Shown here piece by piece: positions 30,921 to 47,734 of a DNA stretch of 64,000 nucleotides (positions within the stretch are counted from its first letter, which is position 1; every line of letters starts with the position of its first letter). The notes below the pieces were generated by a model that was given only the letters and a program-made list of their open reading frames with translations, ran no database searches and was not told the DNA's origin. The translations under genes and the position numbers were made by a program. Source of the DNA: Acanthacorydalis orientalis (Eukaryota > Arthropoda > Insecta > Megaloptera > Corydalidae); assembly GCA_034766995.1 (NCBI GenBank), contig CM068315.1:50481662-50545661 (forward strand). Reading direction: 5' to 3'.

Positions 30921-32319
30921 CAATTATTACAATTAAATAATAAAAGGGATCATAATTTTAGCTTTTAGTATAAATGTATAATTGTAAATACATTAAAGTT
31001 ACACATAAAACTATTAGTATTATTTTTATTTTTTTAATACTATATAAACAAATGTATGTTTACATAAATACAATAATGCACTTAGGAATTTTGGATGCTA
31101 GGACCCATTTACAAAATATAATGAAAGAAAATAATAATTATCTCAAAAAAATTCAATTTAACAACCTTAAAGTGAAAATATTGCAACATATTAGTTATTT
31201 GCAAAATTTAATAAGTGTTATTTTAGCAGATAGGTACTTTTTTCTTAATAAAAAAGTAATACTTCTGAAAAAATTGAACCAAACTTATGATACGTTGGTT
31301 AGAAGTTTGATGTGGCACCGATTTGGTGATAATTATTTTAATTTCAGTAAAAGTATGTGTATATATATATATAGATATAAACAAATATGTGTAAAAATAT
31401 TTTTGGAATAAGAAATAATATCTTTCTATACATAAAAAATAATTCCATCATAAAATTTCCATAAAACATTTTTTTTTATTTTTCGTATGGACCACCTCCT
31501 CACAACCGCCGCTCTCTCCGCTCAATACTCTACAAGTAGTAATTTGAATTAGCTTTCAATTAAGTACTATGGAGTAAATAAAGAGTACACACTACCGTGT
31601 CACGATGAATGATAAATGATTTAAGATTCGTTTTGTTGAATATTACCTAAATATGGGTACTTTTAGTGTTATACTTAAATCATATTCTTAAAAGTAATAG
31701 TTTCAGAAGTATTTTATATGCATCTGTGCTTTGTCAACAAGTCATAATAATACAGGTGTAATAATAACATAGATGTTAAATATAATCGCTATTTGCTTTT
31801 ATGCATCGTATACTTGCAACATGTAATTGATTAATTTACTATTAATGAAGTTTGTTTAATCTAAACACATACAGTAAAGTAAGTCTGTTTAATTTATTAT
31901 TTTTGTGGTATTTATAAATTAGCAGTTGTTTTAATAATTAAAAATGAAAATTGCCTAAACAATTAAAAAAATACTGATATAATTAATAATGCACAAGAGA
32001 ATTTAAATATTACCCCTGCTATATATACTCTCCTGTAAACGCAAGTAACTATTCGAATTAGAGAAAGACAAACATATAGATAACAACGTGTACCATTGAA
32101 AGTGATAAAGAACCTATGAATAATATATCAAAATTTAAATGTAAACATAGTTTTTTAGGACAATTGCTTGTGAATAAAATAGGTTATAAAATTTTATTTT
32201 TATATTACTTTAATTATAACTTAATACAAGTATTGAAAAAATACCTTAAATTGGATGCTAATAGCACGAGAATAGCTTCTGCCAATCATACGTAAAATAT
32301 TAGTTTTATATGTAAACAT
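28581..32319 (-). CDS. BCKDHA: 2-oxoisovalerate dehydrogenase subunit alpha, mitochondrial (E1 alpha)
   Basis: Seven exons, in reading order: 32245-32319, 30429-30780, 29956-30331, 29583-29774, 29003-29183, 28719-28813 and 28581-28656, making 448 codons (human 445). It is the thiamine-diphosphate subunit of the branched-chain 2-oxo acid dehydrogenase complex, which decarboxylates the keto acids of Leu, Ile and Val in the mitochondrial matrix. Exon 1 encodes a basic, Ser-rich presequence ([19 protein letters not shown]). The TPP site is visible as [18 protein letters not shown] and [28 protein letters not shown] and the HYGSKKHNF block are typical. The inhibitory phosphorylation loop [12 protein letters not shown] is intact (Ser337 by this numbering). 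The residue two before the phosphoserine pair reads Ser (YRVSHHS) where human has Gly (YRIGHHS). Intron 1 is 1.46 kb and contains a TA array and an unassigned open frame on the other strand. Confidence 0.95.
30790..30916. repeat. TG/TA/CA compound microsatellite
   Basis: In BCKDHA intron 1, starting about 10 bases upstream (in gene sense) of the exon 2 acceptor. Confidence 0.9.
31087..31352 (+). other. Unassigned possible exon, antisense in BCKDHA intron 1
   Basis: An open frame runs from 30974 to 31411 (145 codons) in ~80% A+T DNA, where stops are expected about every ten codons. The core from 31087 is preceded by a CACTTAG acceptor-like site and followed at 31353 by a GTATGT donor-like site. 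The translated core has mixed, non-repetitive composition: [10 protein letters not shown], an amphipathic stretch with [18 protein letters not shown], then [14 protein letters not shown] recognise no family and found no matching next exon. It may be an exon of an unknown gene, a remnant, or chance. Confidence 0.25.
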
Positions 32320-32483
32320 TATGTTTCGCACCGTGTTAATTGTACAGCATATCAGTCCGTAATAAATACTAATCAAATATCAAGCCACTGTTAATATATG
32401 TAAATTGGAAGGTTTAATTTTTAATATCTACGATAGTTTACGATTCAAAGTAGAAAACAAAAATACAAATTAATTTCTTGATC

Positions 32484-32485
<2 letters not shown>

Positions 32486-32539
<54 letters not shown>
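32486..32539. repeat. (TA)n microsatellite
   Basis: About 26 TA units. Confidence 0.95.
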
Positions 32540-32540
<1 letters not shown>

Positions 32541-32957
32541 CTTTTGAAGTAATTAACAATATCGGTTTATTAAATTCGAAGTGGTCATTTTAAGTACTGC
32601 ACAATTAACTGATTCTTATATCTCAAAAAGAAAATAAGTAGATTTTAGAGAATAATTTAATATTCGAAATCATATCTATAGTATTTATATCCATAAATAT
32701 AATATTTATATTTTTTTATTTAGAGCCATATTCAAATAGTAAAAATAAGTCAGTCCAATAAATATCCAGTTCGTAAGTTTTGGTGTTATAGATTATTAAA
32801 AAATACTTAATTCAGTCATAATGGCAATTATGTTTCCAGTTTTACTGAAGATATTGTTATTTTTGCAAACACTCTAGACAAGCCAAATAAAACGATTGAA
32901 AAATTAAACAAACCTGTTTCAAAAAGATGTCTAAAACCATAGATAAAGTATCTCTAA

Positions 32958-33106
<149 letters not shown>

Positions 33107-33177
33107 ATAGATAAAGTATCTAAAGTGCCTAAAACTAAATCATAAGAAAATATAAAAAAAGTCACATATAATGTTTA

Positions 33178-33310
33178 GCACTGTGGCTAAATTCACTTTC
33201 AGAATTAAAATTTTTACCCTTCACAAATCATAAAAAAAGTTTCTATTCAATAATTGATCATTTTTGATTGTTGCTTATACGCATTTTGAAACTACACAAA
33301 TTCGTATTGT
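33178..33310. repeat. Half-copy of the 47.4-kb inverted-repeat family
   Basis: Shares GTGGYTAAATTCACTTTC, a TTCAATAA word and TGATTGTTGCTT in the same order and spacing as 47365-47490. Only one arm is evident here. Confidence 0.5.
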
Positions 33311-33674
33311 GTGGTAGTTAACAATTTATGCAAACTAAATATTTTAATAATAAAATATAAAGATAAGTTTTATAGTTATCTAAATTTTTATTAAATATTT
33401 TTAAAAAAATGAAATAGAATAAGTTCTTATGAGATACGATAGATACATTTTATTTCAATAAAAGAAAATTGATGATTGGAATGAAAAAGAGGTAAAAAAA
33501 TACAAATCTATTGGGGTTTTTAAAAGCCAAAAAATATTTTAAATTTAATTTTAAGAGTTTATGTATGAATTATATAAGATTAAAATTTGAGTACTATCAA
33601 AATATTTTAATAAAAAAGGAGGTAGTGATCACTTTTACGAATTGAAAGTCATAGTCACCCTGCCATCGGAATTG

Positions 33675-33806
<132 letters not shown>

Positions 33807-34839
33807 TGAAGATCTGTATTGTGTTGTATTAAATTATTTTTTTCTTAAATATTAATGTATAATGCTAAACATTTTATTATAAATAACAGCAATGTTCTGA
33901 ATGTATTTTCTAAGATATATTTATCATAATGCAATGCAATTCTAATCAAATCATTCAAATACATCATATTCTGTATATTATATATTCAAAATAAGTTTTA
34001 GTGAAATTTTCAATTTGTAACTTAAAAACATTAAATTCCTAAAATTATAACTAACAAAGTATGTACGATGACAGTTAGATCTCAAATGTATACAAATCTT
34101 TTGTTGATGCCATAATTTTTAAAAGTTTAATTACTCAAGAAGATATATTATTAACTTTTTCATATCATGATTCTAGTAAATTAATTATTTTCTTATAAAA
34201 AATACAAAATCAGGTAATGTAAAATAATTTAAATACGATTAAAAGTTAAGTACTATAAAAAGTACTTGGGTTGTACAAGATATTTTAATAAAAATTCAGG
34301 TAGTGGTTACTTATATGAATTTAAATGAACAAATTTCAATCATTATTTGAAAGTTTTTATTTTGTATCTGTTAAAGCCAATATAAACATTAAATATTTGC
34401 AAGCAATTATTATGTGTTCTTGCTATAAAATTATAAATATTTTTGTAATTTTGTTTCCTATACATAGTGTGAATAAACTATTAATTTAAGCCTTTCTTAC
34501 AATTTGTTTCTATTTTATGGTTATTAATGTTCTGAGTTAATTTTCTTTATCATATGATGTTTATTATTGATGAAAACGAGCTTGTATAATTATATGTGAT
34601 GTATACGTACATACATATGCATATACAAACCATATAAAACCTCTTGTATACATACATATATTTATATGTGTCTATATATATATATATATATGTACATATA
34701 ATTTAATTCCTTTAATAATTATGATGAGATTTTCCTTTGAGCATATGATAAATATATGTCAATAATAATAAATGTAGGTTTTATACAAAGAAGTGTAGTA
34801 TACTTTAAAATAAGGATTATCAATTTTTAGAAATTTGTC

Positions 34840-40771
<5,932 letters not shown>

Positions 40772-41773
40772 TTTATATTTAAAAATGGGTACTAGAAATC
40801 ATTTTTGTATCATTTTTCTATTTACATAGTTACTTTTATAGCGTGATTTAATAGAGATATACAAAATACCTAAATTAAAAGCCTGTTTTAATTATAGATA
40901 TATATTTTTATTACTGAATTATAAGCAAGTATAAAACAGCACTTTGAACATTATTAATAAAAAATTTTATTACTAGTCAACCGTGCTAATTATTAAGATT
41001 GTAAATTTCATAATTACTCCATAGTAATCAAAAGTTAATTATATATTATTTTTGTTATTTAGATTATTTTTCTCCTTTCACCATTCCTATGTTTATATAT
41101 ATACATAAATATGCATGTGTGTATGTGTTTACCTAGAATATGTACATGTATATTTTTGATTATATAATATGTATATATATATATATATAAAAATAATTAA
41201 TTAATTTATACGAGTATATAAATGATTCAATTTAAGCTTCTATATGGAAATATTAAAAAAGGGTGCAGGGGTTAAGAAAAGTCATGTTATTTTTTATTTA
41301 GTATTTTAGTTTAATACTAAAATACAGTTGAACTCAAATACTAAATGGGAGATAATGTGTTTATTTTTTATTTTTGCGTTATTTTTAATACTTTCATGTG
41401 GAAGTATTAAAAAATCATGTGAATTCCTCTCCCTCTCTCTATATGTGTGTGTGTATATGTATATATATATAACATCTGTTTGTGAGATGTATTCCTTGTA
41501 GTAGTTTGGTTATAACCATCATGTATAGCAATTTTATAATTGATCTCATTTCTGCACAGCATAAAGCCATATTCATATTGTGATTCAAATTTATTTTTAT
41601 AAAAATATGGAAATGTATAAAAGTCTTTCTCCATTCTCTGTAATAATATATGTGTATGAATACTCTCTGACTTACATAGGTGAATTGTTCTACAGAATAT
41701 TATGTAAATGAAAACATACATGTCAGATCATATTTTACACTACTGTAATATGTACTCAACAATAAAGTTACGC
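40772..41773. other. Intergenic, Pez 3' flank
   Basis: A+T-rich with short TA/TG runs (about 41095-41185, 41425-41470). No gene seen; a 104-codon minus-strand frame at 41407-41721 is low-complexity at one end and unsupported. Confidence 0.6.
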
Positions 41774-42006
41774 TTAACACCTTGTGGACCAGTCCCATGT
41801 TTACACGAAAATTTAATCAAACGTATAACAGATCCGGCGCTAGCGCAGTCTCTAAGGTATTAATATTTCTAATATTTTGTAATATAAAAATGTATTTATT
41901 AATTTTCATATTTTAATTAACACCTTGAAGATCGCGCTAGCATGGGATCTGTCATGGTTTGATTAAAATTTCCATGCAAATGTGGGATCAGTCCATAAGG
42001 TGTTAA
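41774..42006. mobile_element. TTAA-flanked inverted-repeat element with ~90-base arms
   Basis: The element starts TTAACACCTTGTGGACCAGTC and ends ...CATAAGGTGTTAA. The left arm (41774-41867) is the inverted complement of the right arm (about 41918-42006) at roughly 80% by eye, including the core GCGCTAGCG/GCTAGC and GATTAAA words. Each arm is itself bordered by AACACCTT and AAGGTGTTAA or a decayed form. TTAA borders suggest piggyBac-type mobilisation; there is no coding capacity. Confidence 0.65.
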
Positions 42007-42347
42007 GAGTTAACATTAAGTATAGGAATATATGCAAAAATCATGTAATAAGAATTATCGTTATGGAAATTGTACATCTGTATATCGTTAATTTTAATGT
42101 GTTGTAAACACAAACCTCATTGGAGAATTTTAAGCAAACTACGGGTGACACATAATTGTTGCACAGAAAATAAAGTACAAATAAAAATTTGATGTACATA
42201 CATGAAGCCAATTTTACTTTGATGCACCATTTCCCTTTCAAATAAAATAGACTTCACCTACAGAAAATTTGTATCTGTGATGTATCTGATTGAATATATG
42301 TAAGTCAAGGAGTGTCTGCATATATTTGTGTGTGTGTGTATATGTAT

Positions 42348-42394
<47 letters not shown>

Positions 42395-42418
42395 CATATA
42401 CTATATATACACACACAT

Positions 42419-42461
<43 letters not shown>

Positions 42462-42782
42462 TTCAAGAAAAAAATTCATAAAATGTTCAAGGTGTTCAGT
42501 TATACATAAATCTTCATACTCTATGAAGTAAATAATGTAATAAAAGGTTGCACCAGTTAAAATATTTTATTTTTTATCATATAATTATGTGTGTGCATGT
42601 ATATATATATATATATATATATATGGCATACACATACATAATCACTTTTAACCCAACATATATTATTAATGATTGTATAAATATTTCTTTTGTAAAGAAT
42701 TTAGTTACTAATTTTAACATTACATACAAATTGTAAAATTTATAATAATCATTTTTAATTATTTTTCATATTCACATGCATG

Positions 42783-42818
<36 letters not shown>

Positions 42819-43160
42819 GTGATTTTGAAATTACAGTTTGTATTTAATGTTTGACCAGATTTTTTTTCTTAATTGAATATGTAAACAGTAATAAAAATTA
42901 AGTTAAAAAAGTTATTCAGAATATTTCTTTCTATTAAAATTTATCTTGTTTTAGAATTTACTGTTAATTATTATAATGCATTAGTATGGTTAAAAATTGA
43001 AATATATTTTAGAAAAGGTGTGTAAATAAGATATGGACACCAATGATTGCCTTTAGTTAACATATATAATTGTCTCTGCAATTTATAGTATGTAATAAAT
43101 TAAAGGCTCAAAACTTATTAATTAAGATTAGTAAAACAATATATCCTTTAAATACTCCAC
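42007..43160. other. Intergenic with microsatellites
   Basis: TA/TG/CA arrays at 42327-42461, 42590-42626 and 42778-42820. No gene seen. Confidence 0.6.
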
Positions 43161-43642
43161 TTAGAAGGGGAGAATACGCCCTCGGAAATTTAGTTTGGGA
43201 CTAAACTTTACGTAACAGTAGGGTACCCCAAAACTATTAATATAGTAATGTACTAGCTCGCACTATTTATTTTCACTCGGTGTCAACTAGCTTGATTGCT
43301 AGGTGATATCACGCTGTCTTCAAGTATTTGATCCATGTAGTTTTTTGCTTCGCTTGAATAATTATTTAATGCATTTTATCAAAAAAAAATATTTAAATAA
43401 AGATGAAATAACATACTCTTACAATTTTTTTTCAAAAAATGTCTTAAATTTTGTTGATTTTATTTCAGAAAATGATTTTTTCATAAAGTTTTTTTAATTT
43501 TTTGCATTATTTCTCAAACATATCTGTATATTAAAGTATTCATGTTTACTACATTACTATATTAATACCTTTGGAGTACCCTACCATAACATGAAGTTTG
43601 GTCCTAAACTCTATTTCCGCAGGCGTATCTTCCCGTTGTTAG
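43161..43642. mobile_element. MITE with ~90-base terminal inverted repeats
   Basis: Flanked on both sides by TTAG. The left arm (43165-43254), with AGAATACGCCCTCGGAAAT, AGGGTACCCC and TTAATATAGTAATGTA, is matched in inverted order by the right arm (43547-43638). No coding capacity. The duplicated TTA(G) flank suggests a 3-4 base target site; the superfamily is not assigned. Confidence 0.75.
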
Positions 43643-44540
43643 TCATAAACATACATCACCAGCATTGATTCATTTTATATTTACTGATTAGCATGGTGAT
43701 GATCATCTAGGTGTAACTATGATTATTTTAAATCTCATTTATTTAGTATCTAAACATTACTGTATATTTGTATGTATATCTATATAAAATTTATATATAT
43801 ATATATACATAATTTTTTTACATGTATAATACTTGAAGTGGAATTATTTATCGATATATTATTTTAATGTATTACAGTGTTTTTAATTTATTACTTAACA
43901 AATATTCAGATTAAACAAGTTCATTTTTTTCATAAATGGCATGTGAATTTTTGATTTTTTCAGTCAGAAAATGTATGCTGTTGAATGTTAGGTCTGTTGT
44001 TTTCATTTTATAACATTATTTAGCAGAAAAAATAATGAACAAGGAAGTTTATTAAATTTTAAATATATATATATATATATATAATCACTGCAATTATGTG
44101 CCTTATTTAGTACTGTATGAAAAAAAATATTTATTGTATATATTGCATTGACTTATGTATAGAGACACGTTATTTAGTCACAAATTTAGCAATCCAAAAA
44201 TGGTGGAAATGCTAAATATGCTTTGTGCTTAAAATAAAATGTATGTACATATATTTAATTTGGTAACTTACTTATCAAATTAGGTTTTATTATTTGTAGT
44301 ATACATTTTAGCATATTTTCTTATAGTTATTCAAAATATTAACATTTTTGTGATGTATTTAATAAGTTATGTGACTTTTAGTTGTATGAAATTAAAGAAT
44401 AATTGTACTTTGTTTATAAAATTGAATTTTTTATTAATATTTTGATGTCTAATTCATAAAATCTATCGATTTTAATTATGGCATTAATGAAATAAATGTA
44501 ACTTTTACAGGAAATTACTAAATAATATTTAATTGCTCTC
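43643..44540. other. Intergenic, no gene seen
   Basis: A+T-rich with short TA runs (about 43793-43806, 44063-44083). Nothing else recognised. Confidence 0.6.
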
Positions 44541-44578
44541 TCTCTCCCTCTCTCTCTATATATATATATATAAATGTG

Positions 44579-44642
<64 letters not shown>

Positions 44643-44655
44643 GTGTGTGTGTATA
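44541..44655. repeat. (CT)n(TA)n(TG)n microsatellite
   Basis: CT, TA and TG runs; its right end marks the left edge of the cyclin K duplication unit. Confidence 0.9.
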
Positions 44656-46970
44656 GGAAATTATAAAAGAAAGTCAGTGATGTTCACACAGTTATCTTAT
44701 AGTACAGTTATGAAATATATAGATTTTTTGAATTAGATTTGTCAATAAATATATTTTAATGAATTGCATATCTTGGAAGTTTTGCTTTTATATGTATTTA
44801 GTGTTAATTTATAATTTCTTATAGACAGAAGTATTGAATTTTAGTTTACAGTATTGTTATCATTAGAAAGTAATTTAAATTATATTTATTGGATATAGTT
44901 AATGCAATATTTAATTAAGCTTATAATTCATATTTTAAATTTCATAAACTGAAAGAAATATTTTATCGATAATTATAAATTATTTAATAAATGTATGATT
45001 TTATTAAATATTTTAAAAATATAAACCTTTTTAGCAAAATATATCAAATAACACACATTTATACAAAAGTAAATTGTTTTTATTTAGTACCACTATAATG
45101 ATATACAAATTGGTAGCATATATAGTTACTATAAAATATAATTTTCTCTAATTATTTATTTGCAACTTTTACCTATTTTTCCAATAAAATGCAGCTTAAC
45201 CTCATAATTTGAAATGTAGAATTTAATAGTTATAAAAAAAATACAATTTTTAGATTCTTTTCAATAGATACTTATACAGCCTTTATATATAAACAAAAAA
45301 TCAGTTCTTTGGAAATATTAAGATTCTGCTGGGCTTTTAGTCTCAGCAGTTGAATGTTGTCATGTAGGTGGTGGATAATATGGAGGTCTTGTTGGTGGAA
45401 AATATGGAGCAGCAACAACTGGTGGGTAATGTGGAGGAGGGGCAGTTGGCACATAAGGTGGATACACTGCTGGATGTGTAGAACCAGCAGGAGGTGGAGC
45501 TGATAAATGAGGAGGTGGAGCTGTTGGTGGTGGAGCAGATAAATGAGGTGGAGGAGCTGTTGGAACATGTGGTGGTGGTGCTGCTAAGTGTGGTGGTGCA
45601 ACCTATAAATAAATAATTTATAATTACAAATTTGTTTATTAAAATGTGTTTATAATGCAACATTAAATAGATTAATTAGCAAATACAAAAAAATGCTTAT
45701 AAATTATTTTTCTTCAAATTTATTTTGTTTTATCAAAACATAAAAACTTATGCATTATGAATGTTTTCAAATTATAAAAATTGATAATTTTTATTGGCTT
45801 GTATAACTTTTAATACTATTTGTAATGTATAGAAAAAAAAATACTTACAGTTGGTATTGGAGTACTAAATGTTGGTGGATAAGAACCTATTGGAGGAGGC
45901 GCATTATACTGATATGTGTAATGTGGGATTTCAGGAGCAAGAACTTTAATTTGTTTATTTGGTGGGATTACAGTAGTAGCTGTCACTGGTGGAACTTCTA
46001 ATATTTCTGATGCAGAAATATCGCTTCCGTTTTTACTGACTGTTGAAATTTTTACTGGTATTGGAGCTGCTTTTCGTGATCTTGGTGGAGTTGTTAGTCT
46101 TGGAGGTAATGGTGGACTTTCAGGTGCATTTATATTATTTGTTGAAGTTGTATATAAATCTAAAACTTGATGACAAATATCTTCTAATAAATCCATTGTT
46201 ATATCTTCAACAAACATATCCCACCATCGTAAATGGCGTGGTGTACGACCAGCCCAGTCAACTACTTCAACTTTTGATAATTTTCCAGCTAAGTACATTA
46301 ACGCAACTGCAATTATTTCTGGCTCCCATTGTAAAGCTAATGTCGTGCATAAACTATCATTTACAAAAGTCCATGCCATTTGTATCATTTTTTGTAACTT
46401 AGTTTTATCTCCTTTTAAACATTTTGCATATTTCTTCAAGTAACTATAAGGATGTTCTACTTGTAAATCAAATTTAATAGTCTGCAGAAGAATTCTTTCT
46501 AATGTCATTACTTCTTCTTTAGGATCTTCACCGAAGGTTGCAAATTTGGCATCTGTTAATAAGCTACGTGCTGTTTGAATAATGTCTTTACATTTTTTTG
46601 GAGTTTCTTCAACTTTACCTGCTAAAAATAAGCAACAACAAGCTGTAACGTATCTAGGAAATGTTCTAAATGAATGAAACATATAAAACCGATGAAAGTA
46701 AAGCACTCCAGTTGCTACTGTATCAATTCCAAGAACCATTTTTGTACCGGTATCAATTATGAATCTAGCACCTTCTCTTCGATATCGACTTTCTGTTTCA
46801 TAATCAATTCCATCTGCAGCAGATGGAGTATTTCTAAGTTCTTTTTTATCATAATACCAACACGGCATTTTTAAGCTTCATACACTTAACCTCAAAATAT
46901 AAAAAGTATTCCCTTTAATATAATTTCTTACTTATAATACTATAATTGTTAATAATTCCATCAATTAATC
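44656..46970. repeat. Duplication unit A (cyclin K copy 1 and flanks)
   Basis: Collinear with 47735-50110 at an offset of about 3.14 kb. Similarity covers 3' flank, both exons, the 246-base intron (same length in both copies) and about 100 bases upstream of the ATG. It is highest in exon 1 and the adjacent intron end and falls towards the left flank. Both units have a TA array at the left edge. Confidence 0.85.
45360..46868 (-). CDS. CycK: Cyclin K, copy 1
   Basis: Two coding exons: 45849-46868 and 45360-45602, 420 codons. Cyclin K pairs with CDK12/CDK13 to phosphorylate the RNA polymerase II C-terminal domain at Ser2, supporting elongation and processing of long genes. The sequence opens [11 protein letters not shown], as the family does after a shorter N-terminus, followed by [10 protein letters not shown] and the two cyclin folds (about residues 25-250) with [46 protein letters not shown] and [21 protein letters not shown]. 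The linker is Ser/Pro-rich, and exon 2 is a low-complexity Pro/His/Ala tail ending RPPYYPPPT. It differs from copy 2 at about a dozen residues before the tail, for example TKMVLG here versus TTMALG there. It keeps AWTFVND, the form also seen in human cyclin K. No break is seen. Confidence 0.94.
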
Positions 46971-47734
46971 TTGTGTACCAATAAATTTGGTATTTTCTAT
47001 ATTTATACACAGATATAACTGTATTTACAATAGCAAATTCACTAACATTATAACTCAAATTACAATTCCACTATTTTGATCTGTAATAGTTACTATCAAC
47101 GATCATGATACCAAATCATTTTTGATGTGTACTGCAGTAGTTTATTACTATAAACGGTTTAAGAATTAAAATAATAAGGAAACACATGCATCTTTAATTC
47201 AGAAAAAGACTTGTTTTGACTCCATACTATCACGGTTTGTTTAGAAATCAACATGTATTGGACGTCAAAAAAATAAAAAAAAATATTTTTTTTGGGTACA
47301 TTAAAAAATGTCGCTAGTTATCTGATTTTGAAATAACATTATACATAACATCTAGTTCTGATATTGTGGTTAAATTCACTTTCACAAATGAATTTTATTT
47401 TCACTTCGTAAATAATTTTTTTTTCGGTATAAATGTTCAATAAATTATTATTGAACATTTCTGATTGTTGCTTTTGAGCATTTCAATGGCAATGCCACTA
47501 TTTTCAGAAGGCCAAGGTACAGAAAAATCTGCCTTGGATTTTTCTGTATCTTGAAGATCTGAAGTTGATAGCATCGCCATCAAAATGTGCATAAACCAGT
47601 TAAACATGATTAATAATTAATTGAACGTTTTTGATCAGAAACATTTTTTGTTTGTGAAGTGAAAAAAAATTATTTTGTGCTAGTGTATGGTATAATTTAT
47701 TGTTGCTAGTTTATATATATATATATATAGCCAT
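46971..47734. other. Spacer between cyclin K copies
   Basis: Sequence not shared between the duplication units. It holds the inverted-repeat element at 47360-47690 and a short TA array at 47711-47730, and must include the promoter of copy 1 (which reads leftward). Confidence 0.55.
47360..47690. mobile_element. Foldback element between cyclin K copies
   Basis: A long imperfect inverted repeat centred on a 9-base loop at 47529-47537. The innermost arms (47514-47528 and 47538-47552) pair at 14 of 15 positions. Pairing continues outwards with gaps through ATGGCAATGCC/GGCGATGC, TTGAACATTT/AACGTTTT and CACTTC/GAAGTG. A related half-copy lies at 33178-33310, so this is a dispersed repeat family. 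No coding capacity. Confidence 0.6.

Noticed and set aside
41407..41721. 104-codon minus-strand frame
   Set aside because: Begins or ends in microsatellite, no splice sites or known motif, and a length that could occur by chance in a window of this size and composition.
45272..46402. Long antisense and shifted frames over the cyclin K genes (also 48.3-49.5 kb)
   Set aside because: Shadows of real exons; the cyclin K frames explain the conservation between the copies.
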